From positions 297,106-361,105 of the forward strand of contig NZ_JAYDZX010000003.1 of NCBI RefSeq assembly GCF_035607535.1: 64,000 bases of DNA. Direction: 5' to 3'. Below are positions 1 to 9,840 of this stretch, in pieces (position 1 is the stretch's first letter; each line of letters opens with the position of its first letter). This stretch comes from Salinimicrobium sp035607535 (GTDB taxonomy: Bacteria; Bacteroidota; Bacteroidia; Flavobacteriales; Flavobacteriaceae). The notes under the pieces are model-generated. The model saw nothing but the letters and a program-made list of their open reading frames with translations. It was not told the DNA's origin and made no database searches. The translations under genes were made by a program, and so were the position numbers.

Positions 1-3000
1 TTATAGCCGGTAGTAACTCTTATATCGGACCCCAAACTGGGAAAGGCGCTTCTGTTTTTACTGTAGAACCTGTAATTGGCCTCGGCCCCTGCATACAATT
101 GCTGGTCAAAAATGTCATTTTCGGGTGCGAATATTTCGCCGAGATAAGTGTCTGGTTCGTATTTAACCTGGTATGATTCTAAGGAGGCACCAATGTCAAA
201 TACACTTCCGGCGTTATTGCGCCAAATCAAAGAGGGTGAAAAATAACCTTTTTGGATCCTCACCCGGTTGTAGTCTCTATTAATGTCGGAAGGGTCGTAA
301 GTGGTTTCGGTTCCCTTTCCGAAGTAGTTCAGAGTGTAATTAGGACTGGTGTATCGGGCGTTGATGCCTAAATTCCAGTTGTAGAATAAATGAGCGAATT
401 CGCCGCGGTAACTTACCGAATAGCCATTTGTGGCAAAGTAATAATTTGCCAATAGTTCATGTTGCGCCTGGAAAGGATTGTTCACCAGGCCATATTTCGT
501 CCAGACAGCCTCGGCACCCAAGGTAAATCCTGCATCGGTTTCAAAATTTACGTAAGGGAGGGCCTTAAAGGTGCTGTACTTGAATTTCTTGTAATGAAAA
601 TTGTTGATCTCGTAGGAATCTACGAGCAATCTGCGGGAACCGGGCTGCACAATCTCATTTTCTGAACTTCTGTAATCATACAACTTTACCTTTTTCTTAT
701 TCTCAAAATCATAAACATCCTCTCCGGGACCTCCCAGGATCCTTAGTCTTATGGGATCCTCGCCCTTACCGCTTACTGTGAAGCTGTCTTCCCCGTCCAT
801 TCCATAGATCCATATCTCTCCTGTCTCTTCGGACTTATAGGTATGTCGAAAGATCTCTTTTCCTTCAGAGAACTGTACGATCTCTGTAAGGCCATTTTCT
901 TTTCGGCTTATCCTGAAATCTTCATCTTCATCTGTCCCTGTGATCACAGTAAATTCCAGCATTCGCTCATAGTAGTCGCGGGCGATCTTCATTAGGTTGC
1001 CACGCCTGGCCTTTAATTTTTTCTTGATCTCTTCAATGGTTAGATCTTGTGCCGCTTCAGGTAATTCTGCGAAGGCAGCTGCGATTTCCTCATCAGTAAT
1101 TTCTCGCTGAATTAACTTTACCTGCTCCTGCCACTGCTCCCAGTCTGTTTTATAAAGAATTTGCAAATCCAGGGGGTAACCAGACCAGTTGAACCATTTA
1201 ATGTTATCAATTTCTTCATCATAGGTTTGCATCTTCCGAAGCAAAGGGACAGCAAGTTTTAGGGCGCTAATGAGCGGACCGTCATATTTTGAAAATGATT
1301 GATCCCTATCTCTCGGAATGGGGAGATAGTGCATGCCTTCATCTGTCTCATAAGCCGCCCAACGCCAGTTATCCTGGTGACGGTCCCAATCCCCTATGAG
1401 CATATCAAAGAGCCGGGCTTTAAGATATTCGGCTTCATCAACACTTGCATCAGGTTCCTCTCTAAGCTCTTCCAACAGGTCAAAAGTGCTAAGAATGTCA
1501 TCGGGCTTCTCAAATTGAGCAAAAGATTTGTTTTCGCTTCCCGCATGTGCCTGTAGTTCATAGAGTTCATCCCCATATTCATCATTGTGAATCTCCAGGG
1601 CAGGTTGTCTGGGAACATAATATATTTCTGGTTTTATGTGGGGAAGATCAAGAGCTTCGGCAAAGTTATCAAGGGCAAATTTTGCGTAAGGATGTGAAGT
1701 GGTAAAATAATCGAGCACAAGACGTTCGGGAAAAGTGTTGTTGAGCCTATCCCCCAGGTAGGATGTGGGAAGCAAATCGGCCTGAATGTAGTTCATAGGA
1801 CTTTTTCTTAGTGCCCTTAAAGTAAATTCGTGGTCGTTTTCATTTATAAATCGAAGGGATCTGGATTGCTGGCCGCCACCTTCTTTTATTGGAGAAAGTC
1901 CGCTATGAAGCGTGTCGAGCAGAAGCACAGGTACTTCTATTTTTTTACTGTAGACGTCACGGTAATGATCCCCCCAAAAAAATCTGTGAAGAGCACTTTT
2001 ATCGGTCTCTTCCTTCTTATAAATAGATGCTGAAAAAGTTTCTCCTAATTCTTTCCAGGTTTCTTCCTTTAGATCTACCTTAATGGTTCTTTCCCTCGGA
2101 ATTTCTTTCTTAAAGACCGGCTGCTCAGCTGATGTATTTAAAGTGAAAAATTCTACTCTGGAATGGCCATTTTTGAATATAGTAAGTTTGGCATATCCCG
2201 GTTCTTCCGAAGCAAAATGATCTTCCTCTGTGGCAGTAGCCGGCTCTGTTTTGGCAGCAGTAGCACTTATGATCTGCGGATTTCTTCCGTTGCTTAAATA
2301 CTGAAGGTTAGCGTGATTTCCTGAAACAAAAATGACATCATCAAACTGACTTGCGAGGGTTTCCAGAGTCTTACGAAATTCCCGGTACAAAGGATTTTCA
2401 AAGTTCTGTCGGGAAAAAGGAAAAATTTTATTGAGAATGCCGGTACTTGTAGAACTTAACACCGGGTGATGAACGGCAACGATCTTTACCTTCCCAAAAT
2501 TATCTTTTAGAGCATCCTTAACTTCGATGAAGAACCTCTCTTTTGTTCTAATATCACAATCGACATTAAATTCGCTGCTCTGGTCCCAGTCTTCCAGGTA
2601 CCACTGGGAATCAAGTGTTATTAGAGCAATTTCATCGTTTATTTCAATATCTTCTACTGGACATCCATCATCTGGAAGGAATTTCCCGTTGCTGTTATCC
2701 TGAAGAAAACTTTCCATATCATCAATGCTTTGAGGAGCCGATCTATTCCATTCGTTTTCCCCCGGAACATAAATGATATTCCCATTGAAATTCTGCAGGG
2801 GCTTCAATAATCGCTCCTGAAGAAACCTTTTTGCTTCCTGTCTTTGCTCTTGTCCTTCAGGATATCCTTTTTCTAAAGTGATATTGCCCGGCAATAAAAG
2901 AGTAGCCGGAGATTCCTCTTTTGAAGCCTGAACTATTTCTTCCAGAAGCATGGAGGTCGATTTTTCGGCACCGGGTCCTGTATTAGATAAGATATAAAAG

Positions 3001-3131
3001 GAGCGGCTTACAACCGCGGTATCGCTTTTTTGCTGCTGTGCGTTTACTGAAGAAATGGAAAATAGTAAAACAATAATATTTAGAAGAAGAGGCCTTAAAA
3101 AACGGCCCTGGGATAACATTTTTTGGATCAT
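1..3131 (-). CDS. Phosphoesterase-like/kinase-like outer-membrane protein, partial (C-terminus outside window)
   Basis: An open frame of about 1,043 residues runs from an ATG at 3131 (in-frame ATG at 3119) off the left edge without a stop. It has a signal peptide ending near VNAQ. Residues 45-330 resemble the flavobacterial calcineurin-like metallophosphoesterases (HHP motif kept), but the other metal-binding motifs are altered: SNTG where GDxG is expected, PGENEW for PGNHDW, SGNHANLQ for SGHxHSLQ. Residues 575-615 carry DWDRHQDN and then DRDQSF, reminiscent of the catalytic and metal-binding motifs of HipA/CotH/Fam20-type kinases. From about residue 870 the sequence turns into alternating aromatic beta-strands, as in an outer-membrane barrel. 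Families with this architecture are usually annotated metallophosphoesterase; enzymatic activity of the first domain is doubtful here. Function unknown. It is transcribed away from the glucan locus, with a 345-bp gap between them. Confidence 0.8.
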   Translation of the reverse strand, partial: MIQKMLSQGRFLRPLLLNIIVLLFSISSVNAQQQKSDTAVVSRSFYILSNTGPGAEKSTSMLLEEIVQASKEESPATLLLPGNITLEKGYPEGQEQRQEAKRFLQERLLKPLQNFNGNIIYVPGENEWNRSAPQSIDDMESFLQDNSNGKFLPDDGCPVEDIEINDEIALITLDSQWYLEDWDQSSEFNVDCDIRTKERFFIEVKDALKDNFGKVKIVAVHHPVLSSTSTGILNKIFPFSRQNFENPLYREFRKTLETLASQFDDVIFVSGNHANLQYLSNGRNPQIISATAAKTEPATATEEDHFASEEPGYAKLTIFKNGHSRVEFFTLNTSAEQPVFKKEIPRERTIKVDLKEETWKELGETFSASIYKKEETDKSALHRFFWGDHYRDVYSKKIEVPVLLLDTLHSGLSPIKEGGGQQSRSLRFINENDHEFTLRALRKSPMNYIQADLLPTSYLGDRLNNTFPERLVLDYFTTSHPYAKFALDNFAEALDLPHIKPEIYYVPRQPALEIHNDEYGDELYELQAHAGSENKSFAQFEKPDDILSTFDLLEELREEPDASVDEAEYLKARLFDMLIGDWDRHQDNWRWAAYETDEGMHYLPIPRDRDQSFSKYDGPLISALKLAVPLLRKMQTYDEEIDNIKWFNWSGYPLDLQILYKTDWEQWQEQVKLIQREITDEEIAAAFAELPEAAQDLTIEEIKKKLKARRGNLMKIARDYYERMLEFTVITGTDEDEDFRISRKENGLTEIVQFSEGKEIFRHTYKSEETGEIWIYGMDGEDSFTVSGKGEDPIRLRILGGPGEDVYDFENKKKVKLYDYRSSENEIVQPGSRRLLVDSYEINNFHYKKFKYSTFKALPYVNFETDAGFTLGAEAVWTKYGLVNNPFQAQHELLANYYFATNGYSVSYRGEFAHLFYNWNLGINARYTSPNYTLNYFGKGTETTYDPSDINRDYNRVRIQKGYFSPSLIWRNNAGSVFDIGASLESYQVKYEPDTYLGEIFAPENDIFDQQLYAGAEANYRFYSKNRSAFPSLGSDIRVTTGY
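109..121. repeat. Dispersed palindrome AAAATGTCATTTT
   Basis: Exact core copy, inside the coding sequence of the large outer-membrane protein. Confidence 0.65.
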
Positions 3132-3476
3132 AGAGGAGTTCCGGTTTATAATTTTAGCCTGTGTCGCGCGGCTGGAGCTTTGCTAAATGCCTCAATTTCC
3201 AAAAAATAACGGCTCTTTCGTGTGCTTTTAACCCGTTTATAACAATAAAAGAAGGATTTTCCTAAAATAGTCCTAAGCATTAGCAGGTGGAAAATGATGG
3301 TCCCCAAATGGCACTTTTGAAGGACCATTAATATATGATTTGCGCAGGTCTAGGTTCTTGCCGCTCCCGAGTAGAACGGGGATCTTTTGCAATAAAATCA
3401 TTTACTTAAAATTTCGTTAAACATAAATAGAGGCTATATTTGTTTAGAAGCCTCAGTTTTAAAAACCGGACAAGTT
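3132..3476. other. Divergent intergenic region
   Basis: These 345 bases lie between the divergently transcribed outer-membrane protein gene and the glucan regulator. I see no convincing gene. A good Bacteroidota -7 element (TATATTTGT) lies at its right end. An imperfect copy of the dispersed CATTTTTGA-type motif occurs near 3303-3320. Confidence 0.6.
3435..3443 (+). promoter_or_regulatory. Probable promoter (-7 element) of the PUL regulator
   Basis: TATATTTGT matches the Bacteroidota -7 consensus TAnnTTTG(Y). It would place the transcript start about 25 bases before the TTG start codon. No clear TTG -33 box is visible. Confidence 0.5.
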
Positions 3477-6239
3477 TTGAAGATTTACTTCTATCTCTTT
3501 TTGTTTATTAGCCTTGGGATCACCGGGCAGGAGTTACCTCCTGTTACTAATTTTTCGCCCAGAGATTATGGTGCAGGAAATCAGAACTGGATGATTGCCC
3601 AGGGACCTGATAAGAAAATTTTTGTCGCAAATAATTCGGGGCTTCTTCAGTATGATGGGGAGCATTGGACCTTGTATAAAGTTCCCGGAGAAACAGCGGT
3701 GCGCTCTGTTCTAGCTTCGGGTGAAAACATTTATACCGGGGCGTACATGGAATTCGGGTATTGGCGAACTCAGGAAAATGGAAGACTTCAGTATTTCTCA
3801 TTAAAAGATTCAGTAGCATCGGGCTTGGTTGATGGAGAACAATTCTGGGATATTAAAGAAGTGGAAGATTACGTGATCTTTCAGAGTCACCAACGATTAT
3901 ACAGTTTCAATAAGAACTCCGGCAAAGTAACCGCGATCGTTACGGAGAAGAATATTTCAAACTTATTTGGAGTAAGGGACAAGATATATTACCAGGTGGC
4001 TGAAAAGGATCTTTATGTAATTGAAGATGGAGTAGGGCGTGAATTTGTTTCTAATGAGCAAATCCAGTACAAAGCGATTATTGGTCTGTTTCCATATTCC
4101 GGCGACAAAATGTTGGCTGTGACCAGGGATGACGGCTTGTTTATAATAACTGGTAACCAGTGGGATGCCTTACCGGTCGAGAATTATCCTATTTCAGTAA
4201 GCTTTTTTTCCGCAGTCTATCTCAGAGACGGCTCTCTTGCTCTTGGAAGTATAGGGGGAGGTCTTTACTTGTTGAGCCTGGAAGGGAAATTGGAATACCA
4301 TCTCTCCCAGCCCACCTTACTAAATAACACCCTGCTTGCAGTCATGGAAGACGAAGAGGGCAATGTTTGGGGTGGGCTTGACAATGGGATCGCATTGATC
4401 AATCGGGAAAGTTCTTTCCGTTTATTTGTGGATATATTCGGAACAATTGGCACAGTGTATTGCAGTGCGGTGGTAGATGGAATCATGTATCTTGGGACAA
4501 ATCAGGGTCTCTATTATAAAGAAGTTGGGTCTAAGAGGCCTTACCGCCTCGTAAATGGCACCACAGGTCAGGTGTGGAGTTTAAACTACCTCGATGGTAA
4601 TTTATATGCAGGACATGACAGGGGCACATTTGTCATTGATGGAGTAGAGGCCACTCAAGTTTGGGATGGTTTGGGAACCTGGACTGTGGAGGAGTTTGGT
4701 TCAGGTGTTTTACAGGGACATTATAACGGACTAAGTTTTTTACCTGGGGGTGGAGAAAATTCACCAGCACATTATATAGAGGGTTTTGATCTTTCTGTTC
4801 AGGATATGGTCATAGAAAATGATTCCATAATTTGGATGAGTCATTACCATAGAGGGATTTTTAGACTGGAAATCAACGAGGATTATACCAAAGTTGAAAA
4901 GCAGGAGAATTTTGGAATGGGTGAAAAATCTGAAATGGGGCCGCAGATATTCAAGTTTGAAGATAATATATATTATTCTACCGAAGATGCGGTCTATCTC
5001 TATGACAGGACTAAAAATGAATTTACGTCTGAAAATGAGCTTAATGAAATTAGCAGGGATAATGAAAGGATCAGCGGAGTCTCGTTAGTACTGGAGGATG
5101 GGAGCTGGTGGACTTTTGGTAGTGATAATCTTTTCTATGTTAGCAGGGATCCATTTGAACAGAAACTTGTCCAGCGTCAAGTTCCTTTACCTCTGGAAAG
5201 TAGAAACATCAGCAAGGGTTTCGAAAATATTTCACTTGTAGGGTCCAATGAGTACGTAATAGGTTCCAACGGTGGTTACATCCAATTTTCACTGCCGCTT
5301 AAGAAAATCCCTTCCGGGGAATTACTGCTCAATGCCGTTGGAACTGCCTCCAAAAGACAAAATTTTTCTTTCCGATCCCTTGATGTTGCCACACTTGATC
5401 TGGTAAGTGATATAAATAATATAATTTTTAAATATAGTATTCCAAATTACCAGGCGTTGGCCGAGACACAGTATAGCTATCGTCTCCTCAACTATTCTTC
5501 TGCCTGGTCTAATTGGGACCAAACAGGCACAGCGAGATTTGAGAATCTTCCTGCGGGGAATTATACTTTTGAACTAAGAGGTAGGATCAATGACCTGGAA
5601 ACGGAAGTTATAACTTACGACTTCTCAATAAAGCGTCCCTGGTACTACAGTAATCTCGCATGGTTCCTTTATTTTCTGGTCTTTCTCTTAGGACTCCTTG
5701 CAGTTCACTACTCTTATAGAAGGCGACATGCAAAATTGATTGAAGAAAGGGAAAAGTCCCTTAGATTAAAGAACATGGAGGCCGAGCAGGAAATCATCAG
5801 ACTTCAGAAAGAGCATTTAGAGAAGGACATGGCAGAGAAAAACGGCCAGCTGGCGGCCTCTACTATGTCTTTGATAAAAAAGAACGAGTTCCTTTCAAAT
5901 CTTAAGGAGGAGCTGAAAGAAGTGGAAAGTACCAACGTCAAAGGAGTTATTAAAACCATAGACCGGGAATTAAAGGAGGAAGATAATTGGAAAATGTTCA
6001 AGGAAGCATTTCGGAATGCTGATAAGGAATTCTTTGACAAAATTAAGGAGAAGCATCCGGAACTAACTTCAAATGATCTTCGGCTTTGCGCTTATTTAAG
6101 ATTAAATCTTTCCTCTAAAGAGATCGCCCCACTTATTAACATATCTGTGAAGAGTGTAGAAATAAAGCGATATCGATTGAGAAAGAAGATGAATCTTCCC
6201 AGAGAAGTCAATTTAACCGACTATATCATGGATCTGTAG
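3477..6239 (+). CDS. Membrane-anchored propeller/Y_Y_Y sensor with LuxR-like HTH (PUL regulator)
   Basis: 920 residues. Probable one-protein sensor and transcription factor for the adjacent glucan locus. The order is signal peptide (cleavage after ITGQ), a long beta-propeller of the two-component-regulator type (about 20-620), a Y_Y_Y domain (about 630-715), one transmembrane helix (about 727-748), a coiled coil with many E/K residues (750-840) and a C-terminal helix-turn-helix (about 860-915, SNDLRLCAYLRL...SSKEIAPLINIS). There is no histidine kinase, phospho-acceptor receiver or AraC domain, so it is not a hybrid two-component system; signalling must pass through the membrane helix directly. 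The start is a TTG, because no ATG or GTG lies in frame upstream and the signal peptide begins there. The sensor would face the periplasm, and the HTH the cytoplasm. The ligand is inferred from context to be a laminarin oligosaccharide. Confidence 0.85.
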   Translation: MKIYFYLFLFISLGITGQELPPVTNFSPRDYGAGNQNWMIAQGPDKKIFVANNSGLLQYDGEHWTLYKVPGETAVRSVLASGENIYTGAYMEFGYWRTQENGRLQYFSLKDSVASGLVDGEQFWDIKEVEDYVIFQSHQRLYSFNKNSGKVTAIVTEKNISNLFGVRDKIYYQVAEKDLYVIEDGVGREFVSNEQIQYKAIIGLFPYSGDKMLAVTRDDGLFIITGNQWDALPVENYPISVSFFSAVYLRDGSLALGSIGGGLYLLSLEGKLEYHLSQPTLLNNTLLAVMEDEEGNVWGGLDNGIALINRESSFRLFVDIFGTIGTVYCSAVVDGIMYLGTNQGLYYKEVGSKRPYRLVNGTTGQVWSLNYLDGNLYAGHDRGTFVIDGVEATQVWDGLGTWTVEEFGSGVLQGHYNGLSFLPGGGENSPAHYIEGFDLSVQDMVIENDSIIWMSHYHRGIFRLEINEDYTKVEKQENFGMGEKSEMGPQIFKFEDNIYYSTEDAVYLYDRTKNEFTSENELNEISRDNERISGVSLVLEDGSWWTFGSDNLFYVSRDPFEQKLVQRQVPLPLESRNISKGFENISLVGSNEYVIGSNGGYIQFSLPLKKIPSGELLLNAVGTASKRQNFSFRSLDVATLDLVSDINNIIFKYSIPNYQALAETQYSYRLLNYSSAWSNWDQTGTARFENLPAGNYTFELRGRINDLETEVITYDFSIKRPWYYSNLAWFLYFLVFLLGLLAVHYSYRRRHAKLIEEREKSLRLKNMEAEQEIIRLQKEHLEKDMAEKNGQLAASTMSLIKKNEFLSNLKEELKEVESTNVKGVIKTIDRELKEEDNWKMFKEAFRNADKEFFDKIKEKHPELTSNDLRLCAYLRLNLSSKEIAPLINISVKSVEIKRYRLRKKMNLPREVNLTDYIMDL

Positions 6240-6612
6240 CCTTAACAGGACCGTATTTTTCCTCTACAATACCTCTACATTACTGTTTAATAAATACTTA
6301 TTTATCTTTTTTAAATATCTTTAAAAGACTGCTATTATTGATATATCTCAGCAATATAGCGGCTTTATGGCAATCTTTACATGCAGTTTTTTTGCTGTAT
6401 GTTTTTTGTAGAGGCGGTTTTCGACTTTTTCTATAAATTTACTTGATATATTAGTAACACAATTTTAACATCGCAACATCCTATACTAAACATTTCACAA
6501 AATATCCTGTTGTAAATTATTTAGATGATAATTCGCAATCGGTTTCGATTTTGGATATGCCTTAATGGAAAATCAGTTTAAATTATGCACCAACAACTAA
6601 ATTTAACTATCA
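6240..6612. promoter_or_regulatory. Regulatory gap before susC, with CCTCTACA direct repeats
   Basis: This is a 373-base AT-rich gap between the regulator and susC. It contains two tandem 11-base units at 6261-6271 and 6272-6282 (CCTCTACAATA and CCTCTACATTA, 10 of 11 identical) and an inverted CCTCTACA at 6407-6414. The one-helical-turn spacing suits a protein-binding site, plausibly for the neighbouring HTH regulator. No exact TAnnTTTG promoter stands out. Confidence 0.45.
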
Positions 6613-9600
6613 ATGAAAATTAAAAATTACTTAATGATGTTATTTATTTTCGCAGCAAGCTCAGTTTGGGCCCAAACGGAAATAATTACAGGTACTGTGA
6701 TTGATGATTCAGGAATGCCATTGCCTGGGGCAAATGTGATCATCAAGGGAACCTCTACGGGTACCCTGACCGATTTTGACGGAAATTTTTCCATAGAGGC
6801 AGCTCCCGGAGATGTTCTGGTTATTTCCTATATAGGTTATACCCCCCAGGAAGTGGTCTTAACGGATGCCAATGATATCCAGGTTAGATTAACACAAAGT
6901 GCTGCTGCTCTTGAGGAAGTAGTGGTAGTAGGTTATGGTACTCAAAGGAGTGCTTTAGTCACAGGCGCAACCAGTAATGTTTCAGGGGAGGATATCGCAT
7001 CTCTTAACCCGGGGACTCCTATGGAGGCACTTCAGGGTGTTGTAGCGGGTGTTAACGTAACCAGAAACAGTGGAGCACCTGGAGCAGGTACTCGTATTAC
7101 CATTCGTGGTTTGGGAACTATTGGTAACTCCAATCCTTTGTACATTGTTGATGGTGTAGCCGTAGGGAACATAGATTATTTGAACCCATCTGATATTGAA
7201 TCCATCAACGTCCTAAAAGATGCGGCGTCTGCAGCTATTTATGGTTCGCGGGCAGCCAATGGTGTAGTTCTGGTAACTACGGTAAAAGGTCGTAGTAATA
7301 GAGCAGCGCAGATTAGTTATGACACCTACTACGGTATCCAAAATATTTACAGAAACCTGGATCCTCTTAATGCCCAGGAGTACATGTATATTATGGATGA
7401 AGGACGGGTTAATGATGGTTTGGCACCAAATGACTGGCGAGCCATGCTTACCAACAATAGCTGGTTAGAGAATAACTATCCCGGACTAGGAACTCAGCTA
7501 GGTGAGGAAATCTGGGCAGATCTTGAAAACGGATGGGAAGGAACTAACTGGATCAATGAGATGACGCAGGAAGATGCACCAATGAGAAGTCACGCGATTA
7601 ATATCACCGGAGGAAGTGAGGACATTATTTATTCTGTAGGAGCCTCTTACCTGGATCAGGAAGGTATAATAGGTGGTCATATCACAGATGCCGGATTTAA
7701 AAGATTTACTGCAAGATTAAATACAGAAATGGTGTTGAAAAAGAATGATGAACACGCCATTATTACAATAGGAGAGAATTTCACCTATACAAATATTGAG
7801 AACAGGGCGGTCGCAACAGGCAATATTTATTATAATGACCTGCACAATGCTTTGGTTCAAAATCCATTAATGCCAGCTTATTGGCAGCCGGCTATTGATA
7901 ACAATGTTAACGAATTTGGCTTTACCCCAACTTTAGGTGGTATAAGTACAAATCAAACAAATCCGCTTGCCATAATGTATTACCGCCATAACTACAATTA
8001 TGGTAAGGGGAATAATATCGTGGGTAACGTATTCCTAGAAGTAGAACCAATACAAGATTTGAAATTCAGATCTTCCTATGGTACTAATGCCTGGTTTGGT
8101 CACAGCAGATCGATGAACCCAACATACCATCTTGGAGTGCTTTATCAGGATGAAGTGGACGGTGCTCAGCAAGGTCAATACTTTGGTAATGACTATACCT
8201 GGACTAACACACTCTCGTATGATTTTACAATGGGCGATCATGAGCTTAATGCTTTGGTTGGTACAGAATTACTGCAAAACCAGATTAACACTGAGGTTGG
8301 TGGATCCAGGAATAATCTTTTATTCCCGGGAAATCCAAGATATGCCTATATAAATAATACTCAAAGTCCCGAAAGTATAAATGATATAAATACGTGGGGT
8401 GCTGACTGGGCTGCCGGTGGTGGTGGTTTGATGTCGTACATGGGTAGAGTACAGTATAACTATTTAGAAAAGTATCTCTTCAACGCAACAGTTCGTGTTG
8501 ATGGTTCTTCAAACTTTGCAGAAGGCAACAGGTGGGGTACCTTCCCTTCGGTATCTGCTGGTTGGGTATTTACAGAAGAAGATTTTATGGCAGACACCTC
8601 GGAGGTTCTTAATTATGCCAAACTAAGAGCAAGCTGGGGTCAAAACGGAAATCAGTCAATTCCAAACTTTATCTACTCCTCACAAATCGCTTATGTATTT
8701 CCTGGATATTTCTTCGGTGATACTAAACCGGTATCAGGGGTTACAGCTTATCCTGAAAGAGTTACGAATCCCGATGTTACTTGGGAAACTTCAGAACAGT
8801 TGAATTTCGGTATTGATGCCCGAATGTTCAATTCGAGGCTTGGGCTAACATTAGACTGGTACAAGAAAACTACCAAAGACTGGTTGGTAGAAGCGCCAAT
8901 ATTAGGAACTTTCGGTGCTGCAGCTCCATTTATTAATGGTGGTGATATAGAAAATACCGGTTTTGAAGTTGTAGTAAACTATAACGACAGTTTCGGAGAC
9001 TTTAACTACAGTGTCACTTTAACCGGAGCTCATAACAAAAATGAAGTTACAAGAATTGCCAATGCAGAAGGAATAATCCAGGGACCCAGTCATGTTCTGT
9101 CCCAGGGAACTGCACCAATTTCGAGAGTACAGGTGGGGCAACCTATTGGTGTCTTCTATGGCTTCAAGGCTGATGGGATCCTACAAAACCAGGAGGAAGT
9201 TGATGCCTATGTAGGTCCTGATGGAAACCCTTACTTTAATGATCAACGTCCTGGAGATGTGCGTTTTGTAGATCTTAATCAGGATGGGGTAATAAATGAT
9301 CTGGATAAAACCTTTTTAGGAAATCCAAACCCTGACTTTGAAGGAGGTCTTCAATTGAACTTAGAGTACAAAGGTGTTTATGCAAATACTACATTGACAG
9401 GTAAGTTCGGAATGCAGGTAATGCAATCTTACCGCTCTTTTTCTGATCAATTTACTCAGAACTATACCACTTCTATTTTTGACCGCTGGCATGGAGAGGG
9501 TACTTCTAATACCCTTCCCAGATTAAGTTCTACTTCAAACAGGAATACTCAGTTTATTTCTGACATTTTTATGCATGATGCAGATTACGTGAGAATAAAT

Positions 9601-9822
9601 AACTTGACAGTAGGATATGATTTTGGAAGCATGTTTGAATCTATAGCAATAAAGAATCTTAATGCGTACGTATCTATTAATAACTTACATACGTTTACTG
9701 ATTATGACGGAATGGATCCTGAGGTGCGTTTTGGACATGACGCAAGCTGGGCTTCAGGTATTGACCTTGGATTATATCCACAGGCGAGAACAGTAATGTT
9801 TGGATTGGGAGTTGACTTTTAA
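6613..9822 (+). CDS. susC: SusC-like TonB-dependent outer-membrane glycan transporter
   Basis: 1,069 residues. This is the TonB-dependent channel that imports oligosaccharides, here probably beta-1,3-glucan fragments. It has a signal peptide (ends SVWAQ) and a carboxypeptidase-regulatory-like domain at about 25-100 (ITGTVIDDSG...). The SusC signature EEVVVVGYGTQ follows, then a plug domain with ITIRGLGTIGNSNPLYIVDGV (about 115-225) and a 22-strand-type barrel to the terminal aromatic residue (GVDF). Length and architecture are typical. The SusD partner starts 18 bases after the stop, so the two are co-transcribed. It is the first gene after the regulatory gap. Substrate is inferred from the downstream GH16 and GH3 enzymes, not from the transporter itself. 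Confidence 0.95.
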   Translation: MKIKNYLMMLFIFAASSVWAQTEIITGTVIDDSGMPLPGANVIIKGTSTGTLTDFDGNFSIEAAPGDVLVISYIGYTPQEVVLTDANDIQVRLTQSAAALEEVVVVGYGTQRSALVTGATSNVSGEDIASLNPGTPMEALQGVVAGVNVTRNSGAPGAGTRITIRGLGTIGNSNPLYIVDGVAVGNIDYLNPSDIESINVLKDAASAAIYGSRAANGVVLVTTVKGRSNRAAQISYDTYYGIQNIYRNLDPLNAQEYMYIMDEGRVNDGLAPNDWRAMLTNNSWLENNYPGLGTQLGEEIWADLENGWEGTNWINEMTQEDAPMRSHAINITGGSEDIIYSVGASYLDQEGIIGGHITDAGFKRFTARLNTEMVLKKNDEHAIITIGENFTYTNIENRAVATGNIYYNDLHNALVQNPLMPAYWQPAIDNNVNEFGFTPTLGGISTNQTNPLAIMYYRHNYNYGKGNNIVGNVFLEVEPIQDLKFRSSYGTNAWFGHSRSMNPTYHLGVLYQDEVDGAQQGQYFGNDYTWTNTLSYDFTMGDHELNALVGTELLQNQINTEVGGSRNNLLFPGNPRYAYINNTQSPESINDINTWGADWAAGGGGLMSYMGRVQYNYLEKYLFNATVRVDGSSNFAEGNRWGTFPSVSAGWVFTEEDFMADTSEVLNYAKLRASWGQNGNQSIPNFIYSSQIAYVFPGYFFGDTKPVSGVTAYPERVTNPDVTWETSEQLNFGIDARMFNSRLGLTLDWYKKTTKDWLVEAPILGTFGAAAPFINGGDIENTGFEVVVNYNDSFGDFNYSVTLTGAHNKNEVTRIANAEGIIQGPSHVLSQGTAPISRVQVGQPIGVFYGFKADGILQNQEEVDAYVGPDGNPYFNDQRPGDVRFVDLNQDGVINDLDKTFLGNPNPDFEGGLQLNLEYKGVYANTTLTGKFGMQVMQSYRSFSDQFTQNYTTSIFDRWHGEGTSNTLPRLSSTSNRNTQFISDIFMHDADYVRINNLTVGYDFGSMFESIAIKNLNAYVSINNLHTFTDYDGMDPEVRFGHDASWASGIDLGLYPQARTVMFGLGVDF

Positions 9823-9840
9823 TTAAAAAAAATCAGAATT

